Below are positions 25,500 to 35,204 of a stretch of DNA of 64,000 bases, in pieces (the first letter of the stretch is position 1; each line of letters starts with the position of its first letter). The notes beneath the pieces were generated by a model. The model was not told the DNA's origin and did not search any database. It was given only the letters and a program-made list of their open reading frames with translations. The stretch is from G965205725 sp965205725 (lineage in GTDB: Bacteria > Pseudomonadota > Gammaproteobacteria > Pseudomonadales > Halieaceae), in NCBI GenBank assembly GCA_965205725.1, contig OZ242189.1, forward strand, positions 1 to 64,000, read 5' to 3'. Made by a program: the position numbers and the translations under genes.

Positions 25500-28400
25500 C
25501 TAAAAATGCAGCCGCCCGCTCAGGCCCAGCAGGTGTTCCGGGGCGCGCTGTTCACTGGCGTTGCGGCCGGCGAAGACTTCCAGCTCCAGCCCGTCGGGGC
25601 GCTCTAGCTGCATTCCCAGCCGCAGTTTTCTTGCCAACCCACCGGCCATCTCCAACTGGGCAAAGGGTCGCAGCCGGGTGAGTCGGTCTGACTGAACCAG
25701 TCCGTAGCTCAGGTTCAGCTCCAGCCGCGCTGTGGGTCGCTGCGCCAGCCCGCTGTCTTGCAGGGCCCGCTCGCTCTCCCACAGGGCTTGTGCTCCGCCG
25801 CCTGAGTCCTGTCCCCACACGGGGGTCAGGGTCAGCGCCAGACCTTGACCGGATACCCCTGGGTCTAACTGCACGGTCAGGCTCGCTCCCCAGGCCTCAA
25901 AATCACTCTCTTTGTGGGCCAGCAGCCCGTGGGCGCGCAGCGCGGTGCTCAGGCCGCGGCCATTGGCATACTCCAGCCCGACACCCACTTCGGCGCCTTC
26001 GCCTTCTTCGGCATCACCCCCGTCGACCCGCACGCCTAACTCCAGGCTGGTGCTTAAACGGGCCTCTGGCTGTACCTGCCAGTGGCGGCTGGCCTCCAGC
26101 AGCAACCGCGCCCGCCGCGCCTGTGCGGTCACCTCGGGCAGTCCGGGTACGTCTTCTGATTCCAGCTCGACAATAAAGGCGTCGGCCTTCAGTGCCAGTT
26201 CAAACTCGCCGGTTGAGTGCAGGGCCTGGCGCAGGCCCAGGGCCCCCAGGCGCATATCCAGGTCGGTCTCAAAGGTGGTGGCGCCGTGGCTCAGGGTGGC
26301 ATCCCCCTGGCCAATACCGAGGAGTCCCCACAGGCCCAGCCCGTCCCTGGGCGACCAGTAGCCATAGGGATACACGCTGCTCAGGTCGGTTTCAAGCTCG
26401 CCGTCGGTCTCGCCGCTGCGGTAGTCGGTCTCGCCGCTGCTGTGGCTCAGTGCCACGCCCACCAGGGCGCCTGTCTCAAGCCGGTAGTCGAGGCCCAGAT
26501 ACCCTGAGACCACCTCGCCATCCAGGTCAAAGTCAGACTGGGGGCTGCCCTCAAAGTGGCTGAAGTCACCCCGTCCCCACAGGCTCCACTGGGCGGACGG
26601 CTCAGCCGTTGAGTCGTTCTCGTTCAAGTTCTGGCTCAAGTTCTGGTTCAGGCCGAGGGGGATCACAAAGGCGCTGCGAGCCAACTGCTCCCGGTCCGGC
26701 AGTTGGCAGGCACTGCCGACCGGGTTGTAGCCCTGGCGGTCAGCGCTGGCGCGGTTCAGTCCGCCCATTGTGTCGCCTGGGTTGCCCAAGTCGCCTGAGC
26801 TGCCCAAATCGCCTGAGCTGCCCAGATCACCAAGCCCAGCCGCGTGGACAGTGGCGGTGCTGGCACGAACGGTGTTAGCGCTGGCCGTGCTGTCGGCAGT
26901 CGTTGTGCTGTCGGCACTGTCGGCTGTGCTGTCAGAGTTGGCAGTGCCGGTATCAGCCGAGATCAGGTTGGTGATGCTGGACAGACAGGCGGCCAGTGAC
27001 AAGCCGCTGACGGTGCTTGTCTGCGGCCCGGCTGAGGCCGGCTTGAGGCGCTCGCCAATCGCATCTACGGCACTGGCAGCCACGCTGCGACCAAAGGCCG
27101 CCAGATTAAGCTCCAGGGCTTGCTGGCGCGCGGCCACATTGGTTTCGACGGTGACTTGCACACTGTCGCTGCCGCTGGCGCCGCGTGGGTCGGTGACCGT
27201 TAACCTGAACGTCAACACTGTATCGGTATCCAGGGCGTTCGGCGCGGTAAAGCTGGGGCTGGCACTGTTGGCTCTGCTCAAGCTAACCGTTGGGCCGCCG
27301 GTCTGGGTCCAGGCGTAGCTGAGAGACTCGGTATCGCCTGGGTCGGGGTCCGTGCCGCTGCCACTCAGCGTAACGGCTGCGCCTTCATCGACGCTCTGGT
27401 CTGCGCCGGCATCGGCACTGGGGGCATCGTTGGCCGCAGTGACGGTAACAGTCACGCTGGCGCTGGCCGAGAGGCTGCCATCACTCACGGTCAGGCTAAA
27501 GCCCAGCACTGCATCGACGCCCAGCTCCGTCGGCGCGGTAAAGCTGGCGCTGGGGCTGTCGGCTCCGCTCAAGGTGACGTCCTGGCCGCTGGTTTGAGTC
27601 CAGGTGTAGCTGAGGCTATCGCCTGTGTCGGGGTCCGTGCCGCTGCCACTCAGGGTGACGGTTGCGCCCTCATCGACGCTCTGGTTTTCCCCGGCGTTGG
27701 CGCTGGGGGCATCATTGACGTTGGTGACGGTGACATTCACGCTATCGCTGGCCGAGAGGCTGCCATCACTCACGGTCAGGCTAAAGCCCAGCACCGCATC
27801 GGCACTCAGGCCCGTTGGCGCGGTAAAGCTGGGGCTGGGGCTGTCGGCTCCGCTCAAGGTGACCGCTGGGCCGCTGGTTTGCGTCCAGGCGTAGCTGAGG
27901 TCAGCCGCGTCGCTGTCCGGGTCAGTCGCGCTGCCATTCAAGGTGACGGTTGCGCCCTCGGCGACGGTCTGGGGCTCTCCGGCATTAACAACCGGGGCGA
28001 CCTGGGCAGGCACGGTGTTGGCGACGCTTAATGACATGAACGAAGCCAGCTCCTCGCCCGTAGCAGTGCTGGTAATAGAACCGAGGGCTGGCCTATAGGA
28101 GACTTCGATGTCTGCTCCTGCCGGAATAGGGGGGGTCACATCCAGGATGATACTGCCCGCCCTGATAGCGGTCACACCGTGATCTGTTGTAACGCCATTC
28201 AGGGTGGAGGTGACCGTGAAGTCCGCAGGGCTTGCATTGCTCACATCCACTTCCTCGCTGGTTGGCAGGGTGATGGCTGTGCCTGCGGAATTCGTGCTCG
28301 CTGGCTCCAGGCCCTGGGCCTCCGCCTCATCCGCATCGGGCACTTCGGGTGGCGGGGCGCTCGGGCCAGGGCCAGGAGGAGGCGCAGGTAGCGGGGTGAC

Positions 28401-31400
28401 GGTGAGAGCAAAGCGTCGCCCGATGGTCAGGTCGCCGTCGCTGGCGAAGATCACAATGTTCTCGTACTCGCCGACATCGCTGAACTCGGGCGTGCCGGTC
28501 AAGACCCCGATGGGCGTGCCGTCCTCGTTGGTGATGGGCGTGCCGTCCTCGTTGGTTGTGCTGAACGTGGTCCATGATGGTTTGTTTTCGATCCGGTAGG
28601 TCAGTATCGCCGTGTCGCCAGGGTCCACATCCGCGCCGGTTGCCGTGATGGTAAGGCGCTGCCCCTGGGCCACGGTTCTGGGGCGATCAAGAACCAGGGT
28701 GGGGCGGTCATTGATGTCGCGGACTTCGATATCAAAGGCAGGTAACGAGTCGCTCAGGCCGCTGGGACGGGGAACGTCGCTGAGGGTGATCACAATGTTC
28801 TTGTGGACGCCGACATGCTGCTGGTCGGTGGGCGTGCCGGTCAAGACCCCGGTTATGGTGCTGAACTCGGCCCATGGTGGTTGGTTTTCGATGGAATATC
28901 TCAGATGCTCGCTATCCGGGTCCATGCCGGTTGGCGTGAAGGTATAGAGGCTGTGCTGGTCCACGCTGGTTTCGGGCACGCCACTAATGGTGGGCCCGTC
29001 ATTGACGTTGACGACAACAATATCAAAGGAGCGCAATGAGGCGCTCGCGCCGGCAGCGTCGGTGACGGTGATCACAATGTCCTCGTATCTGCCGATATCA
29101 TCGACGCTGGGCGTGCCGGTCAAGGCGCCGGTGCTGGGGTCGAAATTGGTCCAGTCGGGCGGGTTGGTGATCGAGTAGGTCAGCGTGTCGCCATCATCCA
29201 CATCCTCGCCGGTTGGCGTGAAGCTATAGGGCTCCCCTTCGCGCGCTCTGAGGACGTCGGCGACGAACCTGCCGCTGATGGTGGGGGCGTCATTGACGTT
29301 GGTGACAGTGATACTGAAGGCGGGGAGGGTTATCGGCGTTTGGACGACGCCATCGCTGACGCCGATCACAATGTTTGGGTAGACGCCGACATCGGCGTTG
29401 CCGGGCCTGGCGTCCACGGCGGGCACGGCGGGTATGATGGTGTCGCCGGGCATGGGCATGGCGGGCATGGCGGGCGTGCCGGGCGTGCCGGGCATGCTGG
29501 TCAAGGCCCCGGTGCTGGTGTCGAAATTGGCCCAGGCGGGCTTGTTGCGGATCGAATAGGTCAGTGTATGGCCACCCGCATCCGCGCCCACTGGCGTGAA
29601 GCTATAGGGGCTGTCTTCGGCCACGCTGGTTTCGGGCGTGCCGCTGATGGTCGGCAGGGTATTGGTGACCGCGAGGCTTGCCGTGGCAGGCGGGCTGCTA
29701 TAGACGCCACCGACAGAGGCGGCACCGTCAGAGAGGCTGAAGGTGAAGGTCGTCGTGCCGTTGAAACCGGAGGGCGGGGTAAAGACCAGGTTGGGGATAG
29801 CGGCAACCCCAATCACTTGCCCAGCGTTGACCGCTGTGTTGTTCAATCTCAGGCTGCCCCTTGCGGGCAGGCTATCGATGCGCAGGTTGGTTAGAGCGCT
29901 AAGACCTATGCCCATATCCGCATCGGCAAAGTTAAACTCGGCCGCCGCAAAGGTATAGGGGACGTCCACGGTGAGCGTGGACGTCAGCCCGCTGGTGGTG
30001 GGGGGGGTATTGGTAGGACGCGTGCCAATGCTGGTCAGGCTCTCAGGTGTACCCCTGCTGTCTGTGTAGGAGACGATCACTCTTAATAGTGTACCGATCT
30101 CGGCCGCGCTCACGGTGTAGGTGCTGGAGGTCGCGCCGGAGATATTCTGGAAGGGCGCCCCGCCAGACGCCGCCCTCGACTGCCACTGGTAGCGGAAGGT
30201 GGACATGTCGGGCAGACCATCTTCATCTTCCAGGTCGTTATCCGGGTCAAACTGCGCAGTTATTACACCACCCACGGTTGGGCGTTGTGGGTTATTGGTG
30301 CCCCCCATTGGGGTCAAAATAAGGCCATCCGCATTCACTATATCCACACGGCCTGTAGGCGGGTCATTGACGTTGACGACCTCTATGCTAAAGGCCGGGA
30401 GGGACGCCAGGGTGCCCTTGTTGTCTGTGACTCTGATGACAATGTCATCGTGGTCGCCGACATCCGCGTCGTTGGGCCTGCCGGCCAGGTTGATCAAGCG
30501 CCCGGTGCTGGTGTTGAAACCGGCCCATGATGGCCGGTTGGCAATGGAATAGGTCAGCGTATCGCCATCGGCATCCGCGCCCGTCGGCGTGAAGTCATAG
30601 AGGGATTCCGGGCTTCCGAAAGGCGGGCGTTCTTCCACGCTGGTGGGGGGGGTGCCGGTGATGGTCGGCGGGTTATTATCGACGACCATGAGGCTTGCCA
30701 GAGCGGGCGGGTTGCTATAGAGGAGACCGTCGGAGAGGCTGAAGGTGAAGGTCACCGTGCCGCTGAAACCGGTGGGCGGGGTATAGACCAGGTTGGGGAT
30801 AGCGTCAACCCCAATCACTTGCCCAGTGTTGACCGCTGTGTTGTTCAATCTCAGGCTGCCGGTGGCGGGCAGGGTGTCGATGCGCAGGTTGGTTAGATTG
30901 TGGCTAAGAGCTGTGCCCTGATCCACATCGGCGAAGTTAAAATCGACCGCCGCAAAAAAGGTATAGGGGGTATCCACGGTGAGCGTGGCCCTCAGCCCGC
31001 TGGTGGTGGGGGGGCTATTGGTGGGGGGGATGACATTGGTATTAAGCGTGCCAGTGCTGGTCAGGCTCTCAGATGTACCCCTGCTGTCCGTGTAGGAGAC
31101 GATCACTCTTAATACTCTACCGGACGCGGCCGCGCCCACGGTGTAGGTGCGGGAGGTCGCGCCGGAGATATTCTGGAAGGCCCCCCCGCTAAGCAACTGC
31201 CACTGGTAGCGGAAGGTGGACATGGCGGGCAGACCATCTTCATCCTCCAGCATAACAAACTCCACATTTATTACATCACCCACGCTTGGGCGGTGTTGGC
31301 TGGCGCTGGTACCATCTGGGTTCAAAAGATCGCCAGCCGCATTCACTATGTTCACACGGCCTGTAGGCGCGTCATTGACGTTGACGACCGCTATGCTAAA

Positions 31401-32963
31401 GGCCGGGAGGGACACCGGGGTGGCGATGTTGCCATCGGTGACGCTGATGACAATGTCATCGTAGTCGCCGACATCCGCGTTGTTGGGCCTGCCGGCCCGG
31501 TTGGTCAAGCGCCCGGTGCTGGGGTCAAAATTGGCCCATGATGGTATGTTTGTGATGGCATATTCCAGCGTATCGCCATCGGCATCCTCGCCCATCGGCG
31601 TGAAGTCATAGAGGGATTCCGGGCTTCCTAAAGGCGGGCGTTCTTCCACGCTGGTGGGGGGCGTGCCGCTGATGGTCGGCAGGGCATTGGCGCTAACGGT
31701 CAGATCAAAAGGCGCCAGAGAGGCGCTCAGGCTGCCATCCGAGACCCTGATCACAATCCCCGTGGTGGTGCCAACATCGCTGCTGTTGGGCCTGTTGGGC
31801 TTGTTGGTCAAGGCGCCGGTGCTGGTGCTGAAATTGGCCCAGCCGGGGGTTTTGTTGATGGAGTAGGTCAGGGTGTCGCCATCCCTGTCCGCGCCGGTTG
31901 GCGTGAAGCTATAGGTCTCACCTATGCTCACGGCTGTGGCGGGCGTGCCGCTGATGGTCGGCGCCAGATTGGAGGGAGTGACGGTGATCTCAAAAGGCGC
32001 CAGGGAGGCACTCAGGCCGCCAGAATCGGTAACAGTGATGATAATGTTCGGGATGGTGAAGCCGACATTGGCTCGGGCGGGGGTGCCGGTCAAGGCGCCG
32101 GTGCTGGTGTCGAAATTGCCCCAGTTGAAGAAACTGTCACTGGCGAAGGTTTGGTTGATCGAATAGGTCAGCGTGTCGCTAACATCCGCATCCATGCCGG
32201 TTGGCGTGAAGTTATAGGCCGCCCCATCGTCCACGCTGGTGGCGGGGGTGCCGCTGATGGTTGGCCGGCGATTGGTGGTCACGGTCAGATCAAAAGCCGC
32301 CAGAGCGGCGCTCAGGCTGCCATCGGTGACGCTGATCACAATCCCCATGGTGGTGCCAGCATCGGCGTTGGTGGGCGTGCCGGTCAAGGCGCCGGTTGTG
32401 GTGCTGAAATTGGCCCAGCCGGGGGTGGCGCTGATGGAATAGGTCAGCGTGTCGCCATCCGCATCCATGCCGGTTGGCGTGAAGTTATAGGTCTCACCTA
32501 TGCTCACGGCTGTGGGGGGCGTGCCGCTGATGGTCGGCGCTACATTGTCATCCGCCACCGGCCCAACGGCGGGGCTGGTCAAGAATCTAAAAGCGCCAAG
32601 ACCGGAACCAGACGGAGTGTACCTGAGGCGCGCGCTAATGTTGCGGCCCACATCGGCCTCGGTCAGCTTGTATCGGAGCCCACTCGCACCAGAAATTGTA
32701 GCGCCATTCCTCCGCCACTGCGTGCTGTCGAGGCCGTCATGGTTAACGCGAGAGATATCCAGCTCCAGGGTCTCGCCCTGGGTCGGGGTGCCCGTGATGG
32801 GCACGCCATTCTGATAGGTGATGACCACACTATCCGGATGGGTTGACCCATCGTGATGGGCCCTGGCTTCGGTTGCCGAGAGCGCCTGTATCAGCACAAC
32901 CACCGACAAAACCGCCAGCGGGACTACCGCGGAGGTGATTACCGCAGAGGTGAAGCGGCGCAT
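25500..32963 (-). CDS. Giant autotransporter with Ig/cadherin-like and PKD-like repeats
   Basis: From the ATG at 32963 the protein has 2487 residues. A signal peptide (MRRFTSAVITS, hydrophobic core, cleavage after ATEARA) leads into about nine He_PIG-type Ig-like domains starting PTISGTPxTSV, two longer modules containing TSGLxxTLTVD and FTFSLSDG, then three PKD-like domains (AGENQSVDEGATVTLSGSG). A Ser/Thr/Asp-rich linker follows, and the last ~365 residues form an autotransporter beta-barrel (WSLWGRGDFSHFEG... ending SGRLHF, with the terminal Phe of outer-membrane proteins). This ATG has no good Shine-Dalgarno. A better start at 33108, with AGGAAG 7 nt upstream, lies before a poly-G tract and is out of frame in this sequence; see the separate entries. 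It likely displays a long fibre on the cell surface. Confidence 0.9.
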   Translation of the reverse strand: MRRFTSAVITSAVVPLAVLSVVVLIQALSATEARAHHDGSTHPDSVVITYQNGVPITGTPTQGETLELDISRVNHDGLDSTQWRRNGATISGASGLRYKLTEADVGRNISARLRYTPSGSGLGAFRFLTSPAVGPVADDNVAPTISGTPPTAVSIGETYNFTPTGMDADGDTLTYSISATPGWANFSTTTGALTGTPTNADAGTTMGIVISVTDGSLSAALAAFDLTVTTNRRPTISGTPATSVDDGAAYNFTPTGMDADVSDTLTYSINQTFASDSFFNWGNFDTSTGALTGTPARANVGFTIPNIIITVTDSGGLSASLAPFEITVTPSNLAPTISGTPATAVSIGETYSFTPTGADRDGDTLTYSINKTPGWANFSTSTGALTNKPNRPNSSDVGTTTGIVIRVSDGSLSASLAPFDLTVSANALPTISGTPPTSVEERPPLGSPESLYDFTPMGEDADGDTLEYAITNIPSWANFDPSTGRLTNRAGRPNNADVGDYDDIVISVTDGNIATPVSLPAFSIAVVNVNDAPTGRVNIVNAAGDLLNPDGTSASQHRPSVGDVINVEFVMLEDEDGLPAMSTFRYQWQLLSGGAFQNISGATSRTYTVGAAASGRVLRVIVSYTDSRGTSESLTSTGTLNTNVIPPTNSPPTTSGLRATLTVDTPYTFFAAVDFNFADVDQGTALSHNLTNLRIDTLPATGSLRLNNTAVNTGQVIGVDAIPNLVYTPPTGFSGTVTFTFSLSDGLLYSNPPALASLMVVDNNPPTITGTPPTSVEERPPFGSPESLYDFTPTGADADGDTLTYSIANRPSWAGFNTSTGRLINLAGRPNDADVGDHDDIVIRVTDNKGTLASLPAFSIEVVNVNDPPTGRVDIVNADGLILTPMGGTNNPQRPTVGGVITAQFDPDNDLEDEDGLPDMSTFRYQWQSRAASGGAPFQNISGATSSTYTVSAAEIGTLLRVIVSYTDSRGTPESLTSIGTRPTNTPPTTSGLTSTLTVDVPYTFAAAEFNFADADMGIGLSALTNLRIDSLPARGSLRLNNTAVNAGQVIGVAAIPNLVFTPPSGFNGTTTFTFSLSDGAASVGGVYSSPPATASLAVTNTLPTISGTPETSVAEDSPYSFTPVGADAGGHTLTYSIRNKPAWANFDTSTGALTSMPGTPGTPAMPAMPMPGDTIIPAVPAVDARPGNADVGVYPNIVIGVSDGVVQTPITLPAFSITVTNVNDAPTISGRFVADVLRAREGEPYSFTPTGEDVDDGDTLTYSITNPPDWTNFDPSTGALTGTPSVDDIGRYEDIVITVTDAAGASASLRSFDIVVVNVNDGPTISGVPETSVDQHSLYTFTPTGMDPDSEHLRYSIENQPPWAEFSTITGVLTGTPTDQQHVGVHKNIVITLSDVPRPSGLSDSLPAFDIEVRDINDRPTLVLDRPRTVAQGQRLTITATGADVDPGDTAILTYRIENKPSWTTFSTTNEDGTPITNEDGTPIGVLTGTPEFSDVGEYENIVIFASDGDLTIGRRFALTVTPLPAPPPGPGPSAPPPEVPDADEAEAQGLEPASTNSAGTAITLPTSEEVDVSNASPADFTVTSTLNGVTTDHGVTAIRAGSIILDVTPPIPAGADIEVSYRPALGSITSTATGEELASFMSLSVANTVPAQVAPVVNAGEPQTVAEGATVTLNGSATDPDSDAADLSYAWTQTSGPAVTLSGADSPSPSFTAPTGLSADAVLGFSLTVSDGSLSASDSVNVTVTNVNDAPSANAGENQSVDEGATVTLSGSGTDPDTGDSLSYTWTQTSGQDVTLSGADSPSASFTAPTELGVDAVLGFSLTVSDGSLSASASVTVTVTAANDAPSADAGADQSVDEGAAVTLSGSGTDPDPGDTESLSYAWTQTGGPTVSLSRANSASPSFTAPNALDTDTVLTFRLTVTDPRGASGSDSVQVTVETNVAARQQALELNLAAFGRSVAASAVDAIGERLKPASAGPQTSTVSGLSLAACLSSITNLISADTGTANSDSTADSADSTTTADSTASANTVRASTATVHAAGLGDLGSSGDLGSSGDLGNPGDTMGGLNRASADRQGYNPVGSACQLPDREQLARSAFVIPLGLNQNLSQNLNENDSTAEPSAQWSLWGRGDFSHFEGSPQSDFDLDGEVVSGYLGLDYRLETGALVGVALSHSSGETDYRSGETDGELETDLSSVYPYGYWSPRDGLGLWGLLGIGQGDATLSHGATTFETDLDMRLGALGLRQALHSTGEFELALKADAFIVELESEDVPGLPEVTAQARRARLLLEASRHWQVQPEARLSTSLELGVRVDGGDAEEGEGAEVGVGLEYANGRGLSTALRAHGLLAHKESDFEAWGASLTVQLDPGVSGQGLALTLTPVWGQDSGGGAQALWESERALQDSGLAQRPTARLELNLSYGLVQSDRLTRLRPFAQLEMAGGLARKLRLGMQLERPDGLELEVFAGRNASEQRAPEHLLGLSGRLHF

Positions 32964-32991
32964 TAGCGGCACCGCTGCCCGGGTTGCGCAG

Positions 32992-33016
32992 CCCCCCCCC
33001 CCCCCCCCCCCCCCCC
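32992..33016 (-). repeat. Poly-G tract of 25 nt (poly-C on plus strand) in the autotransporter N-terminal region
   Basis: Twenty-five consecutive C on the plus strand. It sits 29 bp upstream of the in-frame ATG at 32963 and 89 bp downstream of the ATG at 33108. With 25 G the upstream ATG reads into a frame that ends at 32830. With 24 or 27 G it would run straight into the autotransporter frame. Homopolymer length may be misassembled, so the ON/OFF state is uncertain while the position is not. Confidence 0.95.
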
Positions 33017-33108
33017 GCAATCCTTGCAGAGCGCGCGGCCCGGGTTGCGCGTGCTGCCAGCGCAGTTAGCAGATGAGGCGGATTGGGTTTTGTTATGCGG
33101 TTGTTCAT
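33017..33108 (-). other. Upstream leader reading frame: likely true N terminus of the autotransporter, out of frame here
   Basis: The ATG at 33108 is preceded by AGGAAG at 7 nt spacing and encodes MNNRITKPNPPHLLTALAAR followed by an Ala/Arg-rich stretch, then a glycine run made by the poly-G tract. It would place a basic extension of about 40-50 residues before the signal peptide, comparable to the extended signal regions of some autotransporters. In the present sequence this frame stops after 92 codons at 32830. Confidence 0.65.
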
Positions 33109-33263
33109 GCTGCTGCTTCCTATGGGTTTTAAGCTGCGGTTTTGTTCTTGTTTGCCCTTGTCCTTGCCCTGGTCAGGAGTCAGGGCGAAGAGGGGGAGAA
33201 CCTGCTTTGCAAGATTTGAATAAACTTACTCGGCAGATGGCTGCTTGTCAATTTTTCTGTGGG

Positions 33264-33278
33264 TGTGTTAGTAACACA
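33264..33278. promoter_or_regulatory. Perfect 15-bp palindrome, possible operator
   Basis: TGTGTTA-G-TAACACA is a perfect dyad with a one-base centre, located between the CBS-domain gene and the autotransporter, about 156 bp upstream of the ATG at 33108. The arms are too short and lack a T-run for a terminator. Operator function is a guess. Confidence 0.3.
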
Positions 33279-33325
33279 TAAACTGTCCGGTCTGGTAGCG
33301 CATCACTGATTCGGTGGCTGCAAGG

Positions 33326-33727
33326 CTACGAGCTGAACCCCATAACGGCAGTGAGTAATTGTCTGCAGGTGATCTGGCCCACCAGCTTGCCATCTTCAAC
33401 CACAGGCCGCCGCCGTTTGTTTTTGCGCAGCATATCCTGCGCGACATCGGTAATGTCTTCATGCGGGTTGGCCACTACGAGATTGTCGCTCGCCATATAG
33501 TCTCGCACCATGCCAATGCCGGCCTCGTTGTAAGTGGCGCTAAGAATTGCCCGCAGGCAGTCCAGCTCTGAAAGAATGCCGACCAGCCTGCCTTCAGCAT
33601 CGGTGACGCAAACACCGGATATTTTATTGTCGATGATCACCTTGATTGCCGCGCCCATATCGGCTTCAACATTCACGGTGACCGGATGCACCAGCATATA
33701 GTCTTTTAATTCTACCGATCTCAACAT
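33326..33727 (-). CDS. CBS-domain pair protein
   Basis: A 133-residue protein made of two CBS domains: the first near residues 10-65 (VKDYMLVHPVTV-like start, AIKVIIDNKISGVCVTDAEGRLVGILSELDCL), the second near 77-130 (VRDYMASDNLVVANPHEDITDVAQDM, VEDGKLVGQITCRQLL). CBS pairs bind adenine nucleotides and usually regulate other proteins. It lies 34 bp downstream of nuoN on the same strand, so it may be the last gene of the nuo transcript. A link between adenylate binding and complex I is speculation from position only. Confidence 0.9.
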   Translation of the reverse strand: MLRSVELKDYMLVHPVTVNVEADMGAAIKVIIDNKISGVCVTDAEGRLVGILSELDCLRAILSATYNEAGIGMVRDYMASDNLVVANPHEDITDVAQDMLRKNKRRRPVVEDGKLVGQITCRQLLTAVMGFSS

Positions 33728-33761
33728 CTAGATTCTCCTCAATATCCCTGAAATCTGTTGT

Positions 33762-35204
33762 TCACAGTATAGCCTGCAAAAAGCTCATCAGCGCTTGCGG
33801 CAGCACGCCCAGATACAACATGGCCACCACCAGCCCGACAATAACGGTATAAGAGCCAGCGCTTACCTTTGGCAAACCCGGTTGATCTGTCGCAGTTTGT
33901 GACATGGTAAAAATCAGCCGCAAATAGTAGTAAATGGCAATCGCGCTGCCTGCGACCACGAGCGACAATAACCCCCATAGCCCGGCCTCAAGGCCGGCCT
34001 GGATGATGTAAACTTTGCCGAAAAAGCCTGCGGTGAGCGGAATGCCCGCCAGTGACAAGAGCGCCACGCTAAACAAAACGGCCAACACCGGCTGCCGCCA
34101 GAACAGGCCAGTGAGCTGCCGGCCTGTTATGGGTGCATCCACGTCACTGGTATCGGCAATCATAACCAGTAAGGTAAACGCCGCCAGTGTGGTTGTCAGG
34201 TAAGCGACAACGTAGAAGCTGCCGGCTTCTGCCGCGAATGCCGGATTTGCCGACAGGCCGCAGGCCACCAGCACCACCAGCAAGTAACCAATATGGCTGA
34301 TAGACGAATAGGCAAGCAGGCGCTTGATGTCATCCTGCAACAAGGCGAGCAAATTGCCGACGATAATTGAGGCCCCTGCCAGCAGTGCAATACCGTCCAG
34401 TACCGGGGTATATAAATGGAGCCTGGATTCTATGAACCAACGCAATATCGCCACAAACACCGCAGCCTTGGACACTGCGGCGAGGAAGCCGGCAACGGGC
34501 GGCGGCGAGCCCTGGTACACATCTGGCGTCCACATGTGAAAAGGAACGGCACTGAGCTTGAAGGCGGCACCGGCTATCACCATTGCCGCGCCTGCGAACA
34601 AAAGTGCGCTGTGCCCGTCGGCACGACTCGCCAGACGCTCGCCGATAGTTGTGTAATCCAGCGCGCCCAGAGAGGCGTAAAGCAAGGCAAAGCCAAACAA
34701 CAGCGTGGCCGAGGCGGCCCCTGAAAGCACCAGATATTTGATGGCCGCTTCCAGGGGCAGATGACCTCTGGCCGGGTAGGCGATCAGCGCGTAGAGCGCC
34801 ACGCTCATTAGCTCCAGCCCCAGCAACAGCGATGCCAGATGAGTGGCATAGGCCAGTGTCGCGGCGCCCATAACCGATAGCAGCAGCAACAGATAAAACT
34901 CTTCGTTTTGTCCCTGTCGGCTCTCAAGGTAGTGGCGGGATACAACCGCAGTCACCGCGCCACCCAGACAAAATAGCGCGCTGAAAAAAGCACTGTAGTT
35001 GTCATTGCGGAGCAGTGGGGTGACTTGCTCAACCGGGGATTGCAGCGCAGGGATACTGGCCAGCGCAGCCCCTGCAAGCGCCAGCAAGCTGAGCCAGTAG
35101 GTCACCACTAAGCGGCGCCCGATACTGATTTGCAGCATGATCAACAGGATGCTGGCGGCCAATGCCAGCAGTGGCAATACAGCTTGCAGGGCGGCTGCAC
35201 TCAT
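33762..35204 (-). CDS. nuoN: NADH-quinone oxidoreductase subunit N
   Basis: Antiporter-like membrane subunit of complex I. The ATG at 35204 overlaps the nuoM stop as ATGA and gives 480 residues (MSAAALQAVLPLLALAAS). A further upstream in-frame start would add 26 atypical residues and is unlikely. Many hydrophobic helices are seen, with the conserved lysine/histidine segments FKLSAVPFHMWTPDVYQGSP and DDIKRLLAYSSISHIGY. It is the last nuo gene in the operon. Confidence 0.95.
   Translation of the reverse strand: MSAAALQAVLPLLALAASILLIMLQISIGRRLVVTYWLSLLALAGAALASIPALQSPVEQVTPLLRNDNYSAFFSALFCLGGAVTAVVSRHYLESRQGQNEEFYLLLLLSVMGAATLAYATHLASLLLGLELMSVALYALIAYPARGHLPLEAAIKYLVLSGAASATLLFGFALLYASLGALDYTTIGERLASRADGHSALLFAGAAMVIAGAAFKLSAVPFHMWTPDVYQGSPPPVAGFLAAVSKAAVFVAILRWFIESRLHLYTPVLDGIALLAGASIIVGNLLALLQDDIKRLLAYSSISHIGYLLVVLVACGLSANPAFAAEAGSFYVVAYLTTTLAAFTLLVMIADTSDVDAPITGRQLTGLFWRQPVLAVLFSVALLSLAGIPLTAGFFGKVYIIQAGLEAGLWGLLSLVVAGSAIAIYYYLRLIFTMSQTATDQPGLPKVSAGSYTVIVGLVVAMLYLGVLPQALMSFLQAIL

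Noticed and set aside
32964..33020. TTG at 33020 as the autotransporter start.
   Set aside because: It lies at the edge of the poly-G tract without a Shine-Dalgarno. The ATG at 33108 (if in frame) or 32963 is a better start.
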